64,000 nt of DNA from Pandoraea sputorum (GTDB lineage Bacteria > Pseudomonadota > Gammaproteobacteria > Burkholderiales > Burkholderiaceae): positions 3,100,001-3,164,000 of the forward strand of contig NZ_CP010431.2 of the NCBI RefSeq assembly GCF_000814845.2, in the 5' to 3' direction. A model generated the notes under the pieces. The model saw only the letters and a program-made list of their open reading frames with translations, was not told the origin of the DNA and searched no databases. Position 1 is the stretch's first letter, and every line of letters starts with the position of its first letter. This document shows, one piece after another, positions 58,362 to 64,000 of this stretch. Position numbers and translations under genes: made by a program.

Positions 58362-60938
58362 TTAACGACGCGGCTTCTTCGTCTGACCACCGGGGCCGCC
58401 CTGACCGCCCTGACCGCCTTGCCCGCCCTGTCGCTTTGCCGGTGCCTTGCCGCCGCCGTGTTTCGCGGGGGCTGCGCCGCGCTCGGCACGCGCGGCTTTC
58501 ACCTTCGCGGACTTGGGCTTCGCGGGCCGTTTGCCAGCCGGTGCGGGTTGCACGCCGTTGAGCAGTGCGCCGCCCTTGGGCAGTTGACGGATGGTCGGGC
58601 CAGCGCTGGCGGAGCCTGCGATGCCGGGCGTGCCGGCGGCGGGCGTCGGCACCGGAGCACCGCCGCGTTCGCTACGGCCGGACGTCTTCGCGAGCGAGCG
58701 GGCGTTCGGTTCGCGCACGAGTCGGAAGTCGATCTTGCGGGCGTCCAGATCCACGCGGCTCACTTGCACGCGCACGCGGTCGGTGAGTCGATAGCGGATG
58801 CCAGTGCGTTCGCCGCGCAGTTCGTGACGCACTTCGTCGAACTGGAAATAATCGCTGCCCAGTTCCGTGACGTGCACGAGACCTTCGATAAAGAGATCGT
58901 CGAGTTGCACGAAGATGCCGAACGATGTGACGGCGCTGACTGTGCCGCCGTACTCTTCGCCAAGCTTGTCGCGCATGAAGTAGCACTTGAGCCAGGCTTC
59001 GACGTCGCGCGACGCTTCGTCTGCGCGGCGTTCGTTAGCGGAGCAATGCAGGCCGAGTTCGTCCCAGATGGCGTCGCGCTTTTTCGCGCTCGGCGACTTC
59101 TTGTTCTTGTCGTCGTCCTTTTGCAGCTTGCGTGCGTGGGGCGAGAGGCCCGTGGTCAGCTCGACACCGGCGGGAATTTCCGGCTCATACTTCTTGCCCG
59201 CGAGAATGGCCTTGATGGCGCGGTGCGTGAGCAGGTCCGGATAGCGGCGAATCGGGCTGGTGAAGTGGGTGTAGGCCGGGTACGCGAGACCGAAGTGGCC
59301 GATGTTGTCCGGGCTGTAGACGGCCTGCTGCATCGAGCGCAGGAGCATCGTCTGGAGCATGGGCGCATCGGGCCGGGACTCGATTTGCGTCATCAGTTCC
59401 GAGTAATCGGACGTGGCCGGTTCGTCCCCGCCGCCAAGCGTGAGCCCGAGGGTTTTGAGGAACGTGCGCAGTACCTGGAGGCGTTCGCCCGAGGGTCCGG
59501 CGTGAATACGATACAGCCCGGGTTGTTTGTGACGCTTGAGGAAGTCGGCCGCACAGACGTTGGCTGTGAGCATGCATTCCTCGATGAGGCGGTGGGCGTC
59601 GTTGCGCGTACGAGGAAGGATCTGTTCGATCTTGCCTTGCGCGTTGCAGACGATGTACGTCTCCGTCGAATCGAACTCGATGGCGCCGCGCGACTTGCGC
59701 GCCTTGGCGAGGATCTTGTAGAGGTCGTACAGATTCTGCAGGTGCGGCAGCAGCGTTGCGCGGCGTTGTGCTTCGGCGCCCTTCGTATTGCCGAGGACGG
59801 CGGCGACTTCCGTGTAGGTCAGGCGCGCGGCGGAGTGGATGACGGCCGGATAGAACTGATAGGCCTTCACTTCGCCATTCGGTGCAACGAGTGCGTCGCA
59901 GACGAGTACGCAGCGGTCGACGTCCGGGTTAAGGGAGCACAGGCCGTTTGAGAGCTTTTCCGGGAGCATCGGGATGACGCGTCGCGGGAAGTAGACGGAG
60001 GTGCTGCGCGTGAGGGCGTCGGCGTCGAGCGGGCCACCGGCGGCGACGTAATGCGAGACGTCGGCGATGGCGACAAGCAGGCGGAATCCGTTGGTACGAC
60101 CGACCTTCGCGGGTTCGCAATAGACGGCGTCGTCGAAGTCGCGGGCGTCTTCGCCGTCGATGGTGACGAGGGGGACATCGCGCAAGTCGATGCGGTGTCG
60201 CAGATCGGGGGCGCGGACTTCGTCGGGGAGTGCCCCGGCGGCGGCGAGGGCTTCGGCGGAGAACTGATGGGGCACGCCGTACTTGCGCACGGCGATTTCG
60301 ATTTCCATGCCGGGGTCGTCGATATCGCCGAGGACTTCCGAGACGCGGCCGATGGGCTGGCTATAGCGGCTGGGGTAATCGGTGAGTTCGACGGAGACGA
60401 CCTGTCCGACCTTCGCTTTACCTTGGGCACGGGGTGGGATCAGGATGTCATGGCTGATGCGTTTGTCTTCGGGCGCGACGACCATGACGCCGTTCTCGTT
60501 GAGGAGGCGGCCGATGACATGGGTATTGGCGCGACTGACGACTTCTACGATATGGCCTTCGGGGCGACCGCGGCGATCATAGCCGGCGATACGCAGGAGG
60601 ACGCGATCGTTGTGCATGACCTTCTTCATTTCCTCGGTGGGGAGGAAGAGGTCATCGCCGTCATCGTCGCGCACGGCGAAGCCGTAGCCATCGCGGTGGC
60701 CGATAACACGGCCTGCGATGAAATTGGACGGGTGGGTCAACTGATAGTAACCGCGGCGGTCGAGACGAATTTGATCGTCGCGCTCCATGGCGGCAAGACG
60801 TTTGAAGAAGCCTTCGCGTTCCTGCTTTTTAATGGCGAGGGCTTCGGCGATATCGTTGGCGGACAGCGCGGAGTCTGCGGTGCGCAGCACACCGAGGATC
60901 TCTTCGCGACTCGGGATCGGATAGGGATATTTGCTCAA
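58362..60938 (-). CDS. rnr: Ribonuclease R
   Basis: 858 residues. N-terminal winged helix (YPIPSREEILGVLRTADSAL, ALAIKKQEREGFFKRLAAME), two cold-shock domains (about 75-230), and the RNB domain from about 255: RHRIDLRDVPLVTIDGEDAR with DFDDAVYCEPAKVG supplying the catalytic Asp residues, FPRRVIPMLPEKLSNGLCSL and YTHFTSPIRRYPDLLTHRAI. The S1 domain (about 650-735) has GTVSAVTSFGIFVQLDDLFI. The last 120 residues are Lys/Gly/Ala-rich and basic, helping degrade structured RNA. Processive 3'-5' exoribonuclease. Confidence 0.97.
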   Translation of the reverse strand: MSKYPYPIPSREEILGVLRTADSALSANDIAEALAIKKQEREGFFKRLAAMERDDQIRLDRRGYYQLTHPSNFIAGRVIGHRDGYGFAVRDDDGDDLFLPTEEMKKVMHNDRVLLRIAGYDRRGRPEGHIVEVVSRANTHVIGRLLNENGVMVVAPEDKRISHDILIPPRAQGKAKVGQVVSVELTDYPSRYSQPIGRVSEVLGDIDDPGMEIEIAVRKYGVPHQFSAEALAAAGALPDEVRAPDLRHRIDLRDVPLVTIDGEDARDFDDAVYCEPAKVGRTNGFRLLVAIADVSHYVAAGGPLDADALTRSTSVYFPRRVIPMLPEKLSNGLCSLNPDVDRCVLVCDALVAPNGEVKAYQFYPAVIHSAARLTYTEVAAVLGNTKGAEAQRRATLLPHLQNLYDLYKILAKARKSRGAIEFDSTETYIVCNAQGKIEQILPRTRNDAHRLIEECMLTANVCAADFLKRHKQPGLYRIHAGPSGERLQVLRTFLKTLGLTLGGGDEPATSDYSELMTQIESRPDAPMLQTMLLRSMQQAVYSPDNIGHFGLAYPAYTHFTSPIRRYPDLLTHRAIKAILAGKKYEPEIPAGVELTTGLSPHARKLQKDDDKNKKSPSAKKRDAIWDELGLHCSANERRADEASRDVEAWLKCYFMRDKLGEEYGGTVSAVTSFGIFVQLDDLFIEGLVHVTELGSDYFQFDEVRHELRGERTGIRYRLTDRVRVQVSRVDLDARKIDFRLVREPNARSLAKTSGRSERGGAPVPTPAAGTPGIAGSASAGPTIRQLPKGGALLNGVQPAPAGKRPAKPKSAKVKAARAERGAAPAKHGGGKAPAKRQGGQGGQGGQGGPGGQTKKPRR

Positions 60939-61147
60939 AGGTCGGTAGCGTTACTGTGCCGGTTGAGTCCGGCCGAGTGGCGCACCATGCGCCCGACGGT
61001 CCGTGGGGTTGTAAGGATGCGCGGATAGCGACGTCTTACAGTCAGGGACAATCATACGGCAAACCTCACGAAAACTGCCACCTGTGCGGAATTTGAGCGT
61101 GGTGGTGGAGGTCGGTGAGAGAAACGAAAATTTTTTGTGCGAAAGTG

Positions 61148-61176
61148 TTGACACTCCCGCGTCGCATCCGCATAAT
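61148..61176 (+). promoter_or_regulatory. Promoter of tRNA-Leu copy 1
   Basis: TTGACA (61148-61153), 17-base spacer, CATAAT (61171-61176), transcription start expected near 61183, 36 bases before the tRNA. The -10 and everything after it lie in the direct repeat; the -35 does not. Confidence 0.8.
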
Positions 61177-61218
61177 CTCACTTCTTCGCAGCGAGCAAGC
61201 AGTAAGCGAGCTGACGGG

Positions 61219-61303
<85 letters not shown>

Positions 61304-61312
61304 AAAAAATAC

Positions 61313-61349
61313 AAAAAAAGCCGATGATCGAAAGATCATCGGCTTTTTT
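61313..61349 (+). terminator. Terminator of tRNA-Leu copy 1
   Basis: GCCGATGATC and GATCATCGGC around a GAAA loop, preceded by A7 and followed by T6, ten bases after the tRNA CCA. Confidence 0.93.
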
Positions 61350-61365
61350 CATGCTTGCCCAGAAA

Positions 61366-61468
61366 GCAATGTGCCGGTGCACATTGCGTGGGGACTCGAA
61401 AGGCATCGCTTGCAAGCGATGCCGGGGTCGCGGAACGTGACCGAGTCCTCTCGGCGCCGGGGGCGCCG
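61366..61468. repeat. Cluster of palindromes after tRNA-Leu
   Basis: GCAATGTGC/GCACATTGC (61366-61387, four-base loop); a perfect 22-bp palindrome at 61402-61423 with half-site GGCATCGCTTG; CCGAG/CTCGG (61441-61454); and CGGCGCC/GGCGCCG (61452-61468). The first two are also in R2 (63919-63940 and 63955-63976). No gene. Resembles a REP-like element or an attachment-site-like array. Confidence 0.7.
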
Positions 61469-61548
61469 TATGGGAATGCAGGGGCACTGCTGAGGCAGGG
61501 CCTCATCGATGTTGTCGACGGTTTACCTCCTCAGCCCTCAGCCCCCCC

Positions 61549-62200
61549 CTACCCTTCCACAGCTTCTTTCAGCACTCCCTGCAGCCGGATCGCTAGCGGA
61601 TTCCCCGAGCGTTTGCGGTGCCATCCTATGGCCGTGGTAAACGTCTCCGGCAAAGGATGCAACTGTAGCCTGGTCAGTTGAAACGCATTGGCGATGGCTG
61701 AGGGTAAAAACGCGACCACGTCATTGAATTCAAGATACGGTTTAAGCGAGATTTAGAGAGATATAGCGAGCGTTTCAACGGGACGGATCAGTGCGTCATG
61801 CGAATAGCTGGCGCCATCTGCGCAATCGACGCGAGGAAACATCGCGACATCGGTGACATTACGAAGCCCGCCGACAATCCCAAACGTCGCAATAAACCTC
61901 GGCAATATGAGAAGTTGCGCGTGTTCATTCGCAACAATCCCAACACTCCGCGCCATCGCCGTCGGATCGAAATCCGCGAGTACCACGTCATCCACATCCG
62001 AAAGAATCCGCTCAAACTTCGTAGCAATATCGAGCGCGAAGTCCGTGGGTTCGATTCCAGTATTGGGCCGAACAAATATCTCATGCAGCAGTGCTGCCGC
62101 GAAGTCTTTTCAAATATCCGCCGATTGGCTGCGGCGACACGCCCAATTCTGTGACAACTATGGATGCGCCTCTTTCACGCACCAAATTCGATGCAGTGGT
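61549..62200 (-). pseudogene. Broken LysR family regulator
   Basis: Traces on the minus strand, in gene order: HTH remnant VTELGVSPQPIGGYLKRLR (frame shifts by one base near 62105), linker and start of effector domain FVRPNTGIEPTDFALDIA and NEHAQLLILPRFIATFGIV, then LAISL followed by an in-frame TAA at 61755-61753, and the same frame continuing YLEFNDVVAFLPSAIANAF, TRLQLHPLP and IGWHRKRSGNPLA to a TAG at 61549. These match the C-terminal part of LysR proteins. The total is about 650 bp against 900 expected, so the middle of the effector domain is also partly lost. Confidence 0.6.
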
Positions 62201-62202
62201 GA

Positions 62203-62457
62203 GTGCCAGAGGGCATTGCGGAAGCCACGACGGGTGACGCGATCGATACGTTCGTCAAATGCGTCACGCAAGAATTTCCGCACGGCATTCGCCTTACCGC
62301 CGTCAATCCGACGGTCATCGCAGAAGCCTGGTGGGTGTATGGCGAGATGATGCCGAGTTAACAACCGGCGCCTGGTGCGCTAGTTGGCAAGGCATTCGAG
62401 CGATGCGTCGACAGCCTCATCATGGGGCAGGTCATTTTCGTGGACGCTAAATCCGTC
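62203..62457 (+). pseudogene. C-terminal remnant of a short-chain dehydrogenase (SDR)
   Basis: The frame reads GDAIDTFVKCVTQEFPHGIR, LTAVNPTVIAEAWWVYGEMM, an in-frame TAA at 62359-62361, then LVGKAFERCVDSLIMGQVIF. This resembles the end of small SDR proteins (helix before N-x-V-x-P-T, then GQV-x). The N-terminal Rossmann half with the catalytic Tyr-Lys is missing. It abuts the N-terminal end of the broken LysR gene on the opposite strand, as if a deletion removed the region between a divergent LysR/SDR pair. Confidence 0.55.
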
Positions 62458-62719
62458 GTCCATTCCGCCCTTGTTGCACGCCAGAATCCCATCGATCGAA
62501 GACACACGCATCGGCGGTGCTGCAGAACGAAACAGCCAAGCCAATGCGTAGTGAGAATGTGTAGCGTTTCCGTCACGACGGCTATGGCGTCGCTCCAGGG
62601 CATAGGGAAATCGGTAGAATTTACCTCATAAAAAATTGAATATTGTTCAACGGACACTTAATTCGTTGAGCTTGTCGGGTGTTTTTGGTTTTTGTTGCTT
62701 GATACTTGTTGGGAAATAC
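62458..62719. other. Region upstream of the intact LysR gene
   Basis: 262 bases without a convincing gene; AT content rises sharply after 62620. A LysR-type T-N11-A motif lies at 62636-62650. The minus-strand frame 62358-62657 lacks a ribosome site and family resemblance. Confidence 0.5.
62636..62650. promoter_or_regulatory. Possible LysR binding site
   Basis: TTGAATATTGTTCAA: inverted repeat TTGAA/TTCAA with a five-base centre, containing a T-N11-A core. It is 70 bases before the LysR start at 62720 and may mediate autoregulation. Confidence 0.5.
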
Positions 62720-63634
62720 ATGCCTGCCTTCACTCGCGGCGAGCTTGCCGATTTGAACGTGTTTGTCACCATCTGCCGCCGGCAGAGTTTCCGGGAGGCC
62801 GCCACTGAGTTGGGCGTGACGACCTCTGCCTTGAGTCATGCGATGCGCAATCTTGAGGCGCGTCTGGGCGTGAAGTTATTGAATCGCACGAGTCGTTCCG
62901 TGTCGCCGACGGCGGCGGGATCGGCCTTGGCGAAGGAATTGGAGCAGGGCCTTGAGCAGATCGCGTCGGCGATTGGTGCATTGGACCGATATCGCGCATC
63001 GCCGGCGGGCCGGTTGCGTCTGAACGTGCCACGCGATGCGGCCCGATTGCTGTTGGATCCTATCCTGCCCCGCTTTGTCTCGTCATATCCGGACATTGAG
63101 CTGGATGTCACAGTGGATGACCGGATGCTGGACATTGTGGCGGAGGGGTTCGATGCGGGGATGCGTTACGGCGACACGGTGCCTGGCGACATGATTGCGA
63201 CGCCGTTGACGCCGGCATTGAAGTGGATCGTGGTGGGTTCGCCGGCGTACATTGCGCGTCATGGCCGACCGAAGGTGCCACAGGATTTGATGTCACACAA
63301 TTGCATTCGGATGCGGCTGGGCGATAACACGTTGTACAAGTGGGAGTTGGGCAATGGGTCGACGGCGGTGGAATTGGATGTGCCGGGGGCATTGAGCATC
63401 AACGAGAGTGACGGCGTGATTGCGGCGGCCGTGGGTGGCTTGGGTTTGGGATATGTGTTGGAGCGCAACGTGGCGGCCGAGTTGGCGAATGGCACGTTGG
63501 AGGCGGTGTTGACGGAATGGGCAGTGGATGGGCCACCGTTGTCGATGTATTACCCGAGTCGGCGTCAGACGTTGCCGGGGTTACGGCATCTGATCGACAT
63601 GATTCGCGCTGAGCATATGGGGCGGGCTGCTTGA
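62720..63634 (+). CDS. LysR family regulator
   Basis: 304 residues from ATG 62720 (MPAFTRGELADLNVFVTICR); the longer frame starts within the operator-like repeat. The HTH is QSFREAATELGVTTSALSHA with MRNLEARLGVKLLNRTSRSV. The effector domain has YPDIELDVTVDDRMLDIVAE and GFDAGMRYGDTVPGDMIATP, as in the large AaeR/YhjC-like group. Its target is not obvious: no divergent gene is next to it, only the SDR remnant upstream. It lies within the 2.5-kb segment between the tRNA-Leu repeats. Confidence 0.93.
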   Translation: MPAFTRGELADLNVFVTICRRQSFREAATELGVTTSALSHAMRNLEARLGVKLLNRTSRSVSPTAAGSALAKELEQGLEQIASAIGALDRYRASPAGRLRLNVPRDAARLLLDPILPRFVSSYPDIELDVTVDDRMLDIVAEGFDAGMRYGDTVPGDMIATPLTPALKWIVVGSPAYIARHGRPKVPQDLMSHNCIRMRLGDNTLYKWELGNGSTAVELDVPGALSINESDGVIAAAVGGLGLGYVLERNVAAELANGTLEAVLTEWAVDGPPLSMYYPSRRQTLPGLRHLIDMIRAEHMGRAA

Positions 63635-63700
63635 GGTTTTTTGGGGGGGGGGTGTTGGGGTGATTCGTGAAAGTTTTTTGAATTTTTTAGCCCCCCAGTA

Positions 63701-63729
63701 TTGACAGCATGTAACACCCTCGGCATAAT
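63701..63729 (+). promoter_or_regulatory. Promoter of tRNA-Leu copy 2
   Basis: TTGACA (63701-63706), 17-base spacer, CATAAT (63724-63729). Same geometry as copy 1, though the spacer differs and the repeat begins only one base before the -10. Confidence 0.8.
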
Positions 63730-63771
63730 CTCACTTCTTCGCAGCGAGCAAGCAGTAAGCGAGCTGACGGG

Positions 63772-63856
<85 letters not shown>

Positions 63857-63865
63857 AAAAAATAC

Positions 63866-63902
63866 AAAAAAAGCCGATGATCGAAAGATCATCGGCTTTT
63901 TT
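63866..63902 (+). terminator. Terminator of tRNA-Leu copy 2
   Basis: Same stem-loop as after copy 1: a ten-bp GC-rich stem, GAAA loop and T6. Confidence 0.93.
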
Positions 63903-64000
63903 CATGCTTGCCCAGAAAGCAATGTGCCGGTGCACATTGCGTGGGGACTCGAAAGGCATCGCTTGCAAGCGATGCCGGGGTCGCGGAACGTGACCGAGTC

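Noticed and set aside
61541..61549. C8 run next to the stop of the broken LysR gene
   Set aside because: It lies past the end of the coding trace and does not explain the gene's disruption.
62358..62657. 99-codon minus-strand frame
   Set aside because: Overlaps the SDR remnant and has no start signal or resemblance to a family.
63641..63652. Long G run after the LysR stop
   Set aside because: Outside any gene, so phase variation of a protein is not possible here; more likely a neutral tract or a sequencing soft spot.

Overview
The window is GC-rich, dense bacterial DNA from a betaproteobacterium of the Burkholderiaceae, most likely Pandoraea. The genus is an inference from gene order and protein character; I could not run a search. 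Supporting signs are the rimP-nusA-infB-rbfA-truB cluster beside rluB and scpB, a LexA gene with paired CTGT-N8-ACAG boxes, and an MarR/OMF/EmrA/EmrB efflux cluster.

Layout. 1-2.5 kb: N-terminus of a sulfate-binding protein, then a TetR regulator divergent from an FAD monooxygenase with a perfect inverted repeat between them. 2.5-9.3 kb: copper/silver export locus (Met/His-rich periplasmic protein, CusC-, CusB-, CusA- and CusF-like proteins). 9.4-14 kb: lexA, a small unknown, an enoyl-CoA hydratase/HIBYL-CoA hydrolase-type enzyme, typA. 14.2-19.5 kb: MarR-controlled tripartite drug efflux operon with three copies of one operator-like motif. 19.5-23 kb: azlCD, an unknown protein with a Cys cluster, an acyl-CoA thioesterase, a cold-shock-domain protein. 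23.4-33.7 kb (minus): translation and ribosome assembly cluster truB, rbfA, infB, nusA, rimP, then rluB and scpB. 34-40.8 kb: FNR-type regulator with all four cluster cysteines, SnoaL-like protein, LysR/MDR oxidoreductase divergent pair, CinA-like and EI24-like proteins, and a beta-propeller protein with a probable frameshift. 41-50.2 kb: hrpA, argA, yggX, a membrane zinc-ribbon protein, rpiA, tal. 50.2-57.3 kb: two large divergent paralogous proteins of unknown function. 57.3-61 kb: rlmB, rnr. 61-64 kb: two identical tRNA-Leu(CAG) loci in a direct repeat of at least 278 bp, enclosing a broken LysR gene, a broken short-chain dehydrogenase and one intact LysR gene.

The most unusual item is the divergent paralogous pair at 50240-57269. 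Both have a Ser/Thr/Pro-rich N-terminus, shared central blocks, a segment that looks like a divergent zinc-dependent deaminase core (D-A-E ... C-x-x-C), and an Ala-rich helical tail. One copy keeps the E and both Cys; the other has G and R at two of these places, each one base change away. This suggests an active/inactive pair, possibly secreted effectors or polymorphic-toxin-like proteins. The fold assignment is inference.

Other points of interest: a CusF-like chaperone with Met where E. coli CusF has its copper-binding Trp; a promoter-hairpin-terminator arrangement ahead of rimP-nusA; a run of four hairpins after yggX; and a repeat boundary that falls inside the tRNA-Leu promoter.
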